Origin: Flavobacteriales bacterium
GTDB taxonomy: Bacteria; Bacteroidota; Bacteroidia; Flavobacteriales_E; Vicingaceae
Direction of reading: 5' to 3'
Length of the DNA stretch: 64,000 nucleotides
Assembly: GCA_002706365.1 (NCBI GenBank)
Contig: PALM01000045.1
Location: 36,200-100,199 of the forward strand
A program made the translations under genes and the position numbers. The stretch's first letter is position 1. Each line of letters opens with the position of its first letter. Under the pieces are notes generated by a model. The model saw only the letters and a list, made by a program, of their open reading frames with translations. It was not told the DNA's origin and did not search any database. Below are positions 33,726 to 41,591 of the stretch, one piece after another.

Positions 33726-34757
33726 TTATTGAATATCAACTAAGACTGCATTCAATATATTCACACGGTCTCTAGTTACGAATACAACTACCTTTAAATC
33801 ATCGATGATTGCGTCGCCTTCACCTCTTCTATTGTTGATTGGATCATTTACAAACTTGTCTGGAATAGTATAGTTGTAAGTGGCTTTAACAACAGAACCT
33901 ACAGTAGTAGTATCTGTGATCTCCTCACCCCACTGTCCGGTAATATAGTGTCTTAGCATATCGTTGTGAATGTATGCTGAATCTCTAACTACAGCACCAC
34001 CAACGATATCAATTTGCAGACCCATAAGACCATCTTGTAAGATTGCTACATTGATCGAGTTCTTATCAACTTCTGTCTCTGTGTAATAAAGTTCAACATC
34101 AACGGTTAGGTTGCGGCTTGCATCCACAGTTGCTTTAGCTCCAACATTCACAGGAGCATCCATGGTACGCACAGCAGCCGCCGTATTTGCCCAGTTACCT
34201 CTTCCCATTCCCAAAGGAGGAGAGATGTTTGATGTTAAGTTGAAATCATTATTCACATCAAGACGGTTCATTGTACCGGCAGGATAACTGTTGATTCCAG
34301 CTTGGGCGATCAATTGATCGGCGAAGATTGTTCTAAAATCTGGGAAGAAGATAGTATCTCCACTTGGATAAAGTGCACCACCACCTGGAGCAGCAAATCC
34401 ACCACCATGAGTAGCAATTATAATGAAGTCGTCTCCGTATTGTTGTTTGATAGTTTCAGCTCTTCTTGTTCCATCTGGACAAAACTGACACTTCACACCG
34501 GTAAAATCTTCTAGAACCGCAACTCTTTTGGATTTTGCAGTATCAACAAGAGTTAGTCCCAGACCTGGAACTCCACCTCCTGAACCACCACCGCCAGTAG
34601 TGTCGATTGTACCTCCACCGCCTTGTCCAGGCAGCCTTGGGTCATCACCAGTTGCGTTTTCATCAAATATTGGATTGTCTTCAAAGGCTTCATTCTCTTC
34701 ACAAGAGATAAAACTTATGGCAATTACAGCGAATAAACCAATTAATACTTTTTTCAT
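33726..34757 (-). CDS. Omp28-related lipoprotein
   Basis: A 343-residue lipoprotein. Signal and lipobox 'AISFISC' are followed by an acidic then Gly-rich linker ('GQGGGGTIDTTGGGGSGGG', residues about 45-65) and an Omp28 domain. That domain begins with a thioredoxin-like 'VAVLEDFTGVKCQFCPDGTRRAE', with CxxC at 'CQFC', and continues 'FIIIATHGGGFAAPGGG', 'INSYPAGTMNRL'. The C-terminal half is beta-sheet ('RNLTVDVELYYTETEVDKNSINVAILQDGLMG'). Omp28 proteins are outer-membrane proteins of Bacteroidota; the function is not established. No T9SS tail is present. The CxxC suggests redox activity, which is inference. Confidence 0.88.
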   Translation of the reverse strand: MKKVLIGLFAVIAISFISCEENEAFEDNPIFDENATGDDPRLPGQGGGGTIDTTGGGGSGGGVPGLGLTLVDTAKSKRVAVLEDFTGVKCQFCPDGTRRAETIKQQYGDDFIIIATHGGGFAAPGGGALYPSGDTIFFPDFRTIFADQLIAQAGINSYPAGTMNRLDVNNDFNLTSNISPPLGMGRGNWANTAAAVRTMDAPVNVGAKATVDASRNLTVDVELYYTETEVDKNSINVAILQDGLMGLQIDIVGGAVVRDSAYIHNDMLRHYITGQWGEEITDTTTVGSVVKATYNYTIPDKFVNDPINNRRGEGDAIIDDLKVVVFVTRDRVNILNAVLVDIQ

Positions 34758-34846
34758 AATTTCAAATTATTACAGCCATGAAAGTTAAGCATTCTAAATA
34801 TTAATATGAAGTACACTTTCAGACAATTAATTTAACAATGATTATA

Positions 34847-34854
34847 TAGCTTTG
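34847..34854 (+). promoter_or_regulatory. Minus-7 box TAGCTTTG
   Basis: A perfect TAnnTTTG element 20 nt upstream of the ATG at 34875, in the divergent region between the Omp28 gene and the beta-barrel gene. No clear minus-33 TTTG is seen. Confidence 0.55.
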
Positions 34855-34874
34855 TTTCCGCTAAACCACATAGA

Positions 34875-35711
34875 ATGAGGATCTTATTGAATAGTGTTTT
34901 TGTCATTTTACTGTTCTTGACAAACTATAGTCTTGCTCAGGAGAATTCTGATGAATACTCAAAGGATAGGTTTTCAGCAAGTTTAGGCGGTTTTTACACT
35001 GGACTGAATAACAGTGTGATTGTAGGCATAGATCAATTGGGTATTGGACTTAGTTTGGAATTAGAAGATGCATTAGGACTAGAGTCCTCAGCATTTGTGT
35101 TGAGAGGAGATGCTACATATTCGTTTGGGAAAAAAAGAAACAAACGACTTTCAATTGGTTATATAGGTTTATTGAGGAAATCAGAAATTACTTTGGACAG
35201 GAAGCTTGAGGTTGGAGATGTGGTTTTCCCTTTAGAAACCAAGATATCAACCAAGTTCAATTTGGAGATTTATGAACTCTCATACAATTGGGGATTTTTC
35301 CAGGATGAAAGAATGAGAATTGGCCTTGGAGGTGGACTTTTTGTAATGCCAATTGGGTTTTCAATTGCCGCCAATGAAAATGAGTCAGATTTTCTACAGT
35401 TTACAGCTCCATTGCCTGCATTGGAAGTATCAACGGAATTCTATATAACTCCAAAATTGACGTATACCCAAACCTTGAATTTATTCTATATAAGATTTGG
35501 GACTTTCGAAGGAGCCCTTACAGATCTGAACCTTAATCTGGAGTATAGAGCTTTTGATCATTTCGCTTTTGGTGCAGGATTGAACTCTTTTAAACTAAAC
35601 CTTGAAGCAAAAGAAGAATTGTTTTGGGAGTTCGATTTTAAAGGTTCGGTAAGGTCGTCATACTTCGGTGCCCTCTTCTACGCCAAGTATTTGATCAAGT
35701 ATAAGGAGTGA
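34875..35711 (+). CDS. Putative outer-membrane beta-barrel protein
   Basis: A 278-residue protein with a signal peptide ending 'TNYSLAQ' (residues 1-22). The rest is alternating amphipathic strands typical of a barrel: 'FSASLGGFYTGLNNSVIVGI', 'RLSIGYIGLLRKSEITLD', 'MRIGLGGGLFVMPIGFSIAA', 'HFAFGAGLNSFKLNLEA', 'SYFGALFYAKYLIKYK'. About ten to twelve strands are likely. No family is recognised and function is unknown. The gene stands alone, divergent from Omp28 and followed by the repeat tract. Confidence 0.72.
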   Translation: MRILLNSVFVILLFLTNYSLAQENSDEYSKDRFSASLGGFYTGLNNSVIVGIDQLGIGLSLELEDALGLESSAFVLRGDATYSFGKKRNKRLSIGYIGLLRKSEITLDRKLEVGDVVFPLETKISTKFNLEIYELSYNWGFFQDERMRIGLGGGLFVMPIGFSIAANENESDFLQFTAPLPALEVSTEFYITPKLTYTQTLNLFYIRFGTFEGALTDLNLNLEYRAFDHFAFGAGLNSFKLNLEAKEELFWEFDFKGSVRSSYFGALFYAKYLIKYKE

Positions 35712-35730
35712 TTTGAAGTGGAGAATTTCT

Positions 35731-35817
35731 GATTTCTGATTTCCGATTTCTGATTTGAAATAGCTCGCCTCTCCTGTGGGTAGACCATTAAACATCAAAG
35801 CCTTTAGCTGCGCTACT
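35731..35817 (+). repeat. 87-bp direct repeat, copy 1 (with GATTTCTGATTTC microrepeat)
   Basis: This block matches 36007-36093 at nearly every position in its first 45 bases (one mismatch) and in its last 34 bases (one mismatch), with a short variable core between. The 5' part is itself a microrepeat of GATTTCTGATTTC. The 32 bases at 35724-35755 match, on the other strand, a segment inside the DNA ligase gene at 51752-51783 with two mismatches. Confidence 0.9.
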
Positions 35818-35832
35818 TTTTTTGACTTTATA

Positions 35833-35880
35833 CCTCTTGCTCACTTGTCCTTCGTATCCGCCAGCTGGCGGAGTAGAAGG
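35833..35880. repeat. Dispersed hairpin element, copy 1
   Basis: CCTCTTGCTCACTTGTCC (35833-35850) is the exact reverse complement of 51336-51353. It is followed by a hairpin with TCCTTC/GAAGGA outer arms and the palindrome CCGCCAGCTGGCGG inside. The copy near 51.3 kb keeps the flank but has a different hairpin tip. Confidence 0.7.
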
Positions 35881-36006
35881 AAAAACTCAAACTCAAAACT
35901 GAAATCGGAGTGACTCGCATTAGAATTATCAAGAAGATGACGAAGACGAGGACGTCTGTTTATTTTAGTGGACTATATTTAACGTATCTAGGTTACATTA
36001 ATTTCA

Positions 36007-36093
36007 GATTTCTGATTTCCGATTTCTGATTTGAAATAGCTCGTCTCTCCTAGGAGGAGGCCATTAAACATCAAAGCCTGTAGCTGCGCTACT
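36007..36093 (+). repeat. 87-bp direct repeat, copy 2
   Basis: Second copy of the 35731-35817 repeat, 276 bp downstream. Its 3' part (from CCATTAAACATCAAAGCCT) is echoed more weakly at 36412-36452, so a third, diverged copy probably exists. Confidence 0.9.
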
Positions 36094-36149
36094 TCGGACT
36101 TTTCCCTTTTAGTTTTCACTCAAGCAAGCTTGGCTCAACTAAAAGAAAA

Positions 36150-36232
36150 AAGCCCGCTTCCTTTGCATGAAGCAGGCTTAGTGTTTGTGGAGAATATCGG
36201 AGTGACTCCCGCTGGTCGTCTTGCCGTGCGGG
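36150..36232 (-). repeat. Duplicated terminator plus tRNA-Ala 3' end, copy 1
   Basis: A hairpin (36150-36179, arms AAGCC..GGCTT and CTTC..GAAG) is followed by 23 bases (36181-36203) identical to 36531-36553, which include the last 16 bases of tRNA-Ala. Offsets to the true tRNA copy are constant at 350 bp. Beyond base 36203 the sequence leaves the tRNA but continues to match copy 2 (TGGTCGTC and flanks). Confidence 0.8.
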
Positions 36233-36328
36233 GGAAATCCAATATTTGTAAAGCTCCAAGCCTTGCGGCTATTGTGCTTTTATGTTTTCTTCATTCGCTT
36301 AAACAAGTTTAGCTTATTAGAAAACACA

Positions 36329-36408
36329 AAAGCCCACTCTTGCGAGTGAGCTTTGCAATATTGTGGAGAATATCGGAGTGACTCCCGATGGTCGTCTCGC
36401 CTGTGGGG
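36329..36408 (-). repeat. Duplicated terminator plus tRNA-Ala 3' end, copy 2
   Basis: A hairpin (36329-36354, arms AAAGC..GCTTT and CACTC..GAGTG) is followed by 19 bases (36361-36379) identical to the tRNA-Ala 3' end region. It then continues with GACTCCCG, TGGTCGTCT and so on as in copy 1. It is not a functional tRNA: no anticodon or acceptor 5' half is present. Confidence 0.8.
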
Positions 36409-36499
36409 AAGTCAATAAACTTCAAAGCCTGTCGCTTCGCTCTATTGGACTTTTTCTTTCCATCCTTCGTTCAAGCAGGCTTGACTCAGCTGAAAAGAA

Positions 36500-36530
36500 A
36501 AAGCCCACTTCACTTTGTGAAGCAGGCTTT
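36500..36530 (-). terminator. Intrinsic terminator of tRNA-Ala
   Basis: Read on the minus strand just after the tRNA, AAAGCC and GGCTTT arms with inner CTTCAC/GTGAAG arms form a hairpin followed by a T-rich run (TTTTTCTTTT). The two mismatched bases between the arms are the same on each side. Confidence 0.85.
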
Positions 36531-36537
36531 GTGTTTG

Positions 36538-36614
<77 letters not shown>

Positions 36615-36630
36615 AATTGTAAGGAGTTAG

Positions 36631-36638
36631 CAAAAGTA
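36631..36638 (-). promoter_or_regulatory. Minus-7 box TACTTTTG for tRNA-Ala
   Basis: A perfect TAnnTTTG element on the minus strand, 19 nt upstream of the mature tRNA 5' end. No TTG minus-33 match is evident. Confidence 0.6.
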
Positions 36639-36683
36639 TTGAAATGTTTGTTATCCTTGAATTTTGAGATGAAAATATAGGCG

Positions 36684-37571
36684 GTGCAAAATCAGATAAA
36701 ACGCATAGAAGAACACCTTCAAAAAGAGAAGATAATAGGCTCGAATGAGTCCATTATCCGATTCGAGCGGGAGCATGGTGGGTCTATCAATGATAGCTAT
36801 CTATTGACCTATTCTTCCGGTAAACTATTTGTCAAGATCAACTCCAGAAAAGACCTCCCAGGCTTTTTCCTTTGTGAGAAAAAGGGTCTGGAAAAACTAA
36901 AGGTTTCTACTGATCTAAAGGTGCCAAAGGTGATTTCTTTGAATGAAGGAATAGAGAACGAATCTGATTTCCTAATACTTGAATACCTTGATGAAGCAAA
37001 ACCAGCTCCACTTTTCTGGAGCAATTTTGGAAAAGAACTGGCGACTATTCATCAGAATACTTCTGATCAATTCGGCCTTGATTACGATAATTATATAGGT
37101 TCATTAAGACAGTCGAATAATAAACATGATTCCTGGATAGATTTCTTTGCGGTAGAGCGTTTGGAAGCTCAATACAAGCTGGCAAGAGAAAAGAATTTTC
37201 TCGATGAATCCTTTGGCTTGGACCTTCATAAGCTATACAATAAACTTCCCAATCTAATTCCCCAAGAAAAGCCCGCTTTACTTCATGGCGACCTTTGGTC
37301 GGGGAACTTCAGGGTGGTGGGAGCTGGACAAGCAGCCATCTTTGATCCCGCAATCTACTACGGTCATCGTGAAGTGGATCTGGCAATGATGCATCTCTTT
37401 GGCGGCTTTGATCGATCGCTTTTTAAGGCTTACAATGAAGTCTTTCCTTTGGAATTGGGATGGGAAGAGCGAATAGATCTTTTTAATCTCTATCCACTTT
37501 TAGTGCATGTGAATCTATTTTCCGGCTCTTATGTTTCAAGAGCTAGACAAGTCTTAAATAGATACCTTTGA
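36684..37571 (+). CDS. Fructosamine kinase family protein
   Basis: A 295-residue member of the fructosamine-3-kinase/ketosamine-3-kinase family. Members phosphorylate sugars attached to amines so that glycated proteins can be repaired. Seen: 'GGSINDSYLLTYSSGKLFVKIN' (Gly-rich loop and Lys), 'FLILEYLD' hinge, 'PALLHGDLWSGNFRV' (catalytic HGDLWSGN) and 'AAIFDPAIYYGHREVDLAMMHLFGGF' (DP metal site). The start is GTG at 36684: a stop lies just upstream and no ATG fits. The length is normal. The gene is divergent from the tRNA. Confidence 0.93.
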   Translation: MQNQIKRIEEHLQKEKIIGSNESIIRFEREHGGSINDSYLLTYSSGKLFVKINSRKDLPGFFLCEKKGLEKLKVSTDLKVPKVISLNEGIENESDFLILEYLDEAKPAPLFWSNFGKELATIHQNTSDQFGLDYDNYIGSLRQSNNKHDSWIDFFAVERLEAQYKLAREKNFLDESFGLDLHKLYNKLPNLIPQEKPALLHGDLWSGNFRVVGAGQAAIFDPAIYYGHREVDLAMMHLFGGFDRSLFKAYNEVFPLELGWEERIDLFNLYPLLVHVNLFSGSYVSRARQVLNRYL

Positions 37572-37619
37572 TCAAAAAAATAGCTAACTTAGATTCGTGT
37601 CTACACAAAAACGCCACAA

Positions 37620-38069
37620 TTGAAAAAGAAGATCGCCCTAATCTTGATTTTGATATTTGCCGTCTTGCAAATCATACCTAGAGAAAAGAATGAGAATAAA
37701 GCCCCAACTGATGCAGATCTATTTGCGGTTGAAGAAGCTTCATCTGAGCTGCAAATATTGATCAAAGGAGCTTGTTATGATTGTCATTCTTATCAATCAG
37801 AATATCCTTGGTACAGCAATATTGCACCATTTTCTTGGTGGATCGATGACCATATTGAGGAAGGAAGAGAGCATCTGAACTTCTCAGATTGGTCAAAGTA
37901 TAAAGCGGAAAAGAAAAGTCATAAAGCAGAAGAAGCCGTAGAAGAGATCAAAGAAGGTGAAATGCCACTAGAGTCATATCAACTGGCTCATTCCTCTGCT
38001 CGACTCTCAGATGAAGAGACCGCTTTGATCCTTAATTGGTTTAGCAGAATACACCTAAAGTACCACTAG
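37620..38069 (+). CDS. Haem-binding domain protein (CxxCH)
   Basis: A 149-residue protein with one N-terminal membrane anchor or uncleaved signal (residues 4-19) and a haem-attachment motif C52-Y-D-C55-H56. It contains 'SEYPWYSNIAPFSWWIDDHIEEGREHLNFSDW' and 'IKEGEMPLESYQLAHSSARLSDEE', which match the small haem_bd family of Bacteroidota. It is expected to sit in the periplasm facing the membrane. The start is TTG at 37620, where the signal begins 'MKKKIALILILIFAV'. Its electron partner is unknown. Confidence 0.85.
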   Translation: MKKKIALILILIFAVLQIIPREKNENKAPTDADLFAVEEASSELQILIKGACYDCHSYQSEYPWYSNIAPFSWWIDDHIEEGREHLNFSDWSKYKAEKKSHKAEEAVEEIKEGEMPLESYQLAHSSARLSDEETALILNWFSRIHLKYH

Positions 38070-38079
38070 CTAAATAAAA

Positions 38080-38112
38080 AACAGCTTTTACCTAAGCGGG
38101 GTAAAAGCTGTT
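38080..38112. terminator. 13-bp stem terminator, strongest on the minus strand
   Basis: AACAGCTTTTACC (38080-38092) pairs perfectly with GGTAAAAGCTGTT (38100-38112) around a 7-nt loop. On the minus strand the stem is followed by TTTTTTATTTA, so it should end the repressor transcript. On the plus strand the T run is weak. Confidence 0.8.
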
Positions 38113-38239
38113 ATCTAACCAAACAAAAATAATTCGAGACCTCTGAGGCCTGCGCTGTGCTGAGACGCATGAACTCATTTTGAATAAGTCTAGAACAAAT
38201 TATTCAGAGCAAATCTCTATGAATATTCGGGCTACTTCA

Positions 38240-38261
38240 ATACCCTACATCGGGTATTTTT
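38240..38261 (+). terminator. Small terminator hairpin, plus strand
   Basis: ATACCC (38240-38245) pairs with GGGTAT (38252-38257), followed by TTTT. It would stop plus-strand transcripts from the haem-binding gene only after they have crossed the minus-strand terminator at 38080. Apart from these hairpins I see nothing in 38113-38239. Confidence 0.5.
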
Positions 38262-38275
38262 CGTGAAAAAGGGGA

Positions 38276-39067
38276 TTACTTGTCTTCGGCCGACTTGATC
38301 GATTGTACCTCATTTTGCAGTTTTGCGAACATTCTGCTCAATTCATCGATCTTCATTTGGTCTTTATCCACCTTTTCTAGATCGAAACTGATGTACCCAA
38401 CAGCTTTCCAAAGCTCTTGAACATCATAAAGAGGAAGAGAATAGGGCTCATAATCGGTATTATCTGCTTTCAGATGCAAGAGCTCCTTCCTTAGATCTAT
38501 ACTCACTCTTTTATAAGTGATACCATCATTCTGAGAAACTACTATATACGGACTATCATCCTTGATGCTGTTCCAAAAATCCTCGTACTGAGCAATGATA
38601 AAACTACCAGAGGGAATAGGGTGCATACTGTTGCCCTCGATCTCAAATGCTCTAAATGTACCTTGACTTGTATAATCGAAGGGAAGTGAGAAAGATGGCA
38701 ATTCCTCAATAAAGCTAGCATCTTCATGACCTTTAAGATAACCGGCTGTAGCCTTTTGTTTTACCACGCTGATCCTTTCTCTATCGTCGGCATCTACAAC
38801 AATAGGTAAAATCTGTAGCGATTTGTTTGTGAACTCCTTATGTTCATTTCTCTGTTCATTACTTTTTATCGGAGCCCGTAACATTTCGTCCAATCCGCAG
38901 TTTAAATAAGTAGCGATAAGGATTAGGTTTTCAAACTTGGGTTCAGCCCTACCTTCCTCATAAGAAGCCAGGGTTGCCCGGTTTATGCCGAGCTTCTCTG
39001 CTAGTTCAGATTGGGTCAAACCCTTAGCTTTTCTGAGCTTTTTTAAGTTGTGCTCAAAGTGAGCCAT
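38276..39067 (-). CDS. CI-like transcriptional repressor: XRE HTH plus S24 peptidase-like domain
   Basis: A 263-residue protein. The XRE helix-turn-helix spans residues 6-62 ('LRKAKGLTQSELAEKLGINRATLASYEEGRAEPKFENLI'). The C-terminal LexA/CI peptidase fold (about 100-240) has the nucleophile S147 in 'IEGNSMHP' and the general-base K186 in 'ITYKRV'. An Ala-Gly pair (A108-G109, 'KATAGYLKG') sits where LexA-type self-cleavage would occur. A C-terminal coiled coil follows. Such proteins are either damage-cleaved repressors or non-cleaving regulators. It faces a DUF1883 gene across a region with three copies of a palindromic operator, so autoregulation is likely. No phage genes are nearby. Confidence 0.88.
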   Translation of the reverse strand: MAHFEHNLKKLRKAKGLTQSELAEKLGINRATLASYEEGRAEPKFENLILIATYLNCGLDEMLRAPIKSNEQRNEHKEFTNKSLQILPIVVDADDRERISVVKQKATAGYLKGHEDASFIEELPSFSLPFDYTSQGTFRAFEIEGNSMHPIPSGSFIIAQYEDFWNSIKDDSPYIVVSQNDGITYKRVSIDLRKELLHLKADNTDYEPYSLPLYDVQELWKAVGYISFDLEKVDKDQMKIDELSRMFAKLQNEVQSIKSAEDK

Positions 39068-39140
39068 GCTAAAAAAATTAGAATGCTAAAATAATTAGTA
39101 TATTTGGATTGTAAGAGAATAATTATCTAATAAAATTAGC
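39068..39140. promoter_or_regulatory. Three-copy palindromic operator (CTAA-N5-TTAG) between divergent genes
   Basis: The 14-mers at 39068-39081 and 39085-39098 read GCTAA-N5-TTAG and are spaced by 17 bp. A third copy at 39127-39140 is the same motif on the other strand. The core CTAA-N5-TTAG is a palindrome, as expected for a dimeric XRE/CI repressor. A perfect minus-7 box TATATTTG (39099-39106) for the plus-strand gene directly abuts the second copy, so binding there would block it. Confidence 0.78.
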
Positions 39141-39144
39141 AATT

Positions 39145-39504
39145 ATGATAGAAAGTACACAGATTTTCCACAAAATAAGAGGAAGCTATCCGGGTTTTAT
39201 AGGCATTGAGCTGCCTACAGACTATGAGGTATTGCTAATGGATGAAGATAATTTCAATGCCTACAGGAAGGGTGAAAGCTATCAGGCACTATATCCTCAA
39301 GTGAAGCATCAGTACTGTCATTTCGAGAAGCCTGTGGATGGCTCCTGGACAATAGTTGTTAAGGCGAACTCAGATTACTTTGATGCAAGAAGGATCAATA
39401 TAATCTACAAATCAGCTGAAAATCCTCAGAGATTATCAACCACCTCGTCTAATCCGATCTGGCCTACTGCAAGTACAACACATCCTGCTGCATCTATGCC
39501 GTGA
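39145..39504 (+). CDS. DUF1883 domain protein
   Basis: A 119-residue protein. Residues about 15-90 match DUF1883: 'GFIGIELPTDYEVLLMDEDNFNAYRKGESYQALYP', then 'FEKPVDGSWTIVVKANSDYF'. The family is found fused to TIR, SEFIR or other effector-like domains or alone; its function is unknown. The last 25 residues or so (from 'SAENPQRL') lie beyond the domain and overlap the convergent gene by 79 bp, so this tail is doubtful as conserved sequence. A promoter box is present at 39099. It is divergent from, and probably controlled by, the CI-like repressor. Confidence 0.72.
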   Translation: MIESTQIFHKIRGSYPGFIGIELPTDYEVLLMDEDNFNAYRKGESYQALYPQVKHQYCHFEKPVDGSWTIVVKANSDYFDARRINIIYKSAENPQRLSTTSSNPIWPTASTTHPAASMP

Positions 39505-39893
39505 TTCATCTTTGGTCTAGGCTCAAAGCTGATCTTTAGTGTTACTTTTTGCTTGTTCTCACTAAAGACTTCCCAATATGGAGTTCCCTCTGAATCGAGT
39601 TTCAGACTGATCACCTTATCGGATTTGTTAGTCACTTCTAATATTGGTTCACCCAAATACTCTTGAGCGCTAATTAGAATCCTATACTTTTTGCGCGCTT
39701 CCAAATTCATGTCTACTTCTGCAGAATCTCTAGAATACATTGAAGCGCCCATCACATCGCCACAATATTCGTATCCATCTAAGATTGAAAAGTCTACATG
39801 CTTAGTGTAATTCCTGCATTGAGAGAATAGATTCTGCACTGCCAATTGCAGGATGAACGCCAAGATAACTGAGATTACATTGATCGTTTTCAT
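39426..39893 (-). CDS. Hypothetical exported protein
   Basis: The frame is open to 39926, but the ATG at 39893 gives a proper signal peptide 'MKTINVISVILAFILQLAVQ' with cleavage near 'LFSQ', for 155 residues. The mature protein is a small beta-rich domain with 'LDGYEYCGDVMGASMYSRDSAEVDMNLEARKKYRILISAQEYLG' and 'KVTLKISFEP', ending 'GIDAAGCVVLAVGQIGLDEV'. I do not recognise the family. Three Cys in the mature part could form a disulfide. Its 3' end overlaps the DUF1883 gene. Confidence 0.65.
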   Translation of the reverse strand: MKTINVISVILAFILQLAVQNLFSQCRNYTKHVDFSILDGYEYCGDVMGASMYSRDSAEVDMNLEARKKYRILISAQEYLGEPILEVTNKSDKVISLKLDSEGTPYWEVFSENKQKVTLKISFEPRPKMNHGIDAAGCVVLAVGQIGLDEVVDNL

Positions 39894-40031
39894 GATTTGA
39901 TTGTTTCGATTAATAATTCGCCGCAAAAGTCATCACGAACTCATCTAGCATTAGTTACCCCTTATTTATCTCTACCTTAAGGAAGAAACATTCATTATTA
40001 AAATGCTGTTAATCATGCAAACATTGCTTTA

Positions 40032-40190
40032 ATGAAGAAACATCATCTACCCTCAAAGACCTGCCCAGTATGTGAAAGGCCCTTCAATTGGAGAAAGAAA
40101 TGGGAAAGGGATTGGGATAATGTGATCTATTGCAGTAAGCGATGTGCATCTGAAAAGAAAAAGGCCAAGAAACAAGAAAGCGCTATATGA
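40032..40190 (+). CDS. DUF2256 small zinc-ribbon-like protein
   Basis: A 52-residue protein I found by translating the region by hand: '[20 protein letters not shown]' followed by '[21 protein letters not shown]'. It matches DUF2256, with Cys pairs C11/C14 and C34/C38 suited to bind zinc and the family's 'RPFNWRKKW' core. The stop codon overlaps the start of the DASH cryptochrome gene by 4 nt (ATGA). DUF2256 genes commonly sit next to cryptochrome or photolyase genes, and the tight coupling here fits a shared role. The function is unknown. Confidence 0.93.
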   Translation: MKKHHLPSKTCPVCERPFNWRKKWERDWDNVIYCSKRCASEKKKAKKQESAI

Positions 40191-41590
40191 AAACGGTCAT
40201 AGTTTGGTTTAGAAAGGACCTAAGACTGCATGATAATGAAGCGCTTTACAAAGCCATTCAATCGGCAGATCAGATCATCCCATTTTACTGCTTTGAAGAA
40301 TCAGAATATGGCAAAACGCATTTTGGTTTTAATAAAACAGGATCATTTCGCGCCCAATTCAATATTGAAAGTGTATCGCAATTAAGAGAGAACCTTCTAG
40401 CTATAGGCAGTGAGCTTTGCATTAGGAATGGAAAGACCGCCGATGAGCTCTTAAAGCTTGTCAAAGAAACCAATGCCGAAAAGATATACTCTTCCAAGGA
40501 TATTCACTCAGAGGAGATTGCCATTCAAAAGGAAGTGGAAGAAAGATTAGCTATTCCAATAGATTACTCCTTTGGCGCCTGCTTATATCATGTAAACGAC
40601 CTTCCGCATCCTTATCAAGATACAGCTGAAGTATTCACCAGCTTTAGAAAAGGACTTGAAAAGAAAGCAAGGGTAAGAGAACTCTACCCAAGTCCGTCAA
40701 AGCTCCCAAAAGTCAAAATTGATATTGATTGGGGAAGCTTGCCTTCTATAGAAGATCTTGGCTTAAAGCGCATACCAATTGATTCTAGAGCTGCGATAAA
40801 AGCCAAAGGCGGCGAGAATGAAGCCTTGAAAAGGTTGGATCACTATTTTTTTCAATCGCTTGCACTTCAAGAATATAAGAATAGGAGAAATGGCTTATTG
40901 GGAGAAGATTATTCCTCCAAATTTTCATTGTGGCTATGGAATGGCTGTATTTCTCCTCGAATGATCTATTGGAAAGTCAAGGAATTCGAGAAGGAGGTCA
41001 AGAAGAATCAATCCACCTATTGGTTGATCTTTGAATTGATATGGAGAGACTACTTCAAATACATTTCTCTCAAACACGGAAACAAGATCTTTCAATTAGA
41101 AGGGATAGGCAAATCTGAGCGCAATTGGGAAATTGATAAAGAGCGATTTGAAAAATGGGCAAATGGAGAAACGGGTATTCCATTCATCGATGCCAATATG
41201 CGCGAGTTGAATTCAACGGGCTTTATGAGCAATCGTGGGCGACAAAATGTGGCTTCTTTCTTAAGCAAAGAGGTGCAGCTCGATTGGCGGATGGGTGCTG
41301 AATACTTTGAATCTATGCTGATCGATTATGATGTAGCTAGCAATTATGGTAATTGGATGTATGTATCCGGTGTTGGAAATGATCCTCGCGACAGATACTT
41401 CAACATCATTTCCCAAGCTAAACGATATGATGCAAATGGAGAGTTCGTGAAACATTGGCTCCCTGAATTAGCTGAAATGGATGCCTCAAATGTGCATCAT
41501 CCATGGACGGCCAATCAAGTGCTTTTTTCAAATGATATTAGTTATCCCAAACCAATGGTTGAGCCTGATTACTGGAAGAAATACTATTGA
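40187..41590 (+). CDS. DASH-family cryptochrome/photolyase
   Basis: A 467-residue flavoprotein. The antenna domain starts '[23 protein letters not shown]'. The FAD domain has '[24 protein letters not shown]', '[31 protein letters not shown]', '[27 protein letters not shown]'. The combination of the '[11 protein letters not shown]' and 'GVGNDPRDR' signatures is DASH-specific. DASH proteins repair dimers in single-stranded or looped DNA and may signal. It is coupled to DUF2256 upstream and lies head-to-tail against pdeM on the opposite strand with 1 bp between stops. Confidence 0.95.
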   Translation: MKTVIVWFRKDLRLHDNEALYKAIQSADQIIPFYCFEESEYGKTHFGFNKTGSFRAQFNIESVSQLRENLLAIGSELCIRNGKTADELLKLVKETNAEKIYSSKDIHSEEIAIQKEVEERLAIPIDYSFGACLYHVNDLPHPYQDTAEVFTSFRKGLEKKARVRELYPSPSKLPKVKIDIDWGSLPSIEDLGLKRIPIDSRAAIKAKGGENEALKRLDHYFFQSLALQEYKNRRNGLLGEDYSSKFSLWLWNGCISPRMIYWKVKEFEKEVKKNQSTYWLIFELIWRDYFKYISLKHGNKIFQLEGIGKSERNWEIDKERFEKWANGETGIPFIDANMRELNSTGFMSNRGRQNVASFLSKEVQLDWRMGAEYFESMLIDYDVASNYGNWMYVSGVGNDPRDRYFNIISQAKRYDANGEFVKHWLPELAEMDASNVHHPWTANQVLFSNDISYPKPMVEPDYWKKYY

Positions 41591-41591
41591 A

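Larger units (their letters stand above)
35712..36537. other. Gene-free repeat tract upstream of tRNA-Ala
   Basis: These 826 bases hold no credible gene. The two open frames at 36130-36312 and 36363-36584 are made of repeat sequence and lack a start context. The tract contains two copies of an 87-bp direct repeat, a hairpin element also found at 51313-51353, and three copies of a unit made of a terminator hairpin and the tRNA 3' end, the last being the true tRNA. The short motif ATCGGAGTGACTC occurs at 35904 and 36196 and again near 36372. It reads as layered duplications at a tRNA locus. Confidence 0.75.

Noticed and set aside
34528..34788. Pro-rich frame antisense to the Omp28 gene start
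   Set aside because: The Pro-rich run is simply the complement of the Gly-rich linker of the lipoprotein.
35724..36093. Possible CRISPR-like array in the GATTTCTGATTTC region
   Set aside because: The microrepeat has no regular spacers, there are only two long copies 276 bp apart, and no cas gene is present.
38113..38239. Small RNA between the two convergent terminators
   Set aside because: No promoter box and no stable fold beyond the terminators could be seen. It may only be 3' untranslated sequence.
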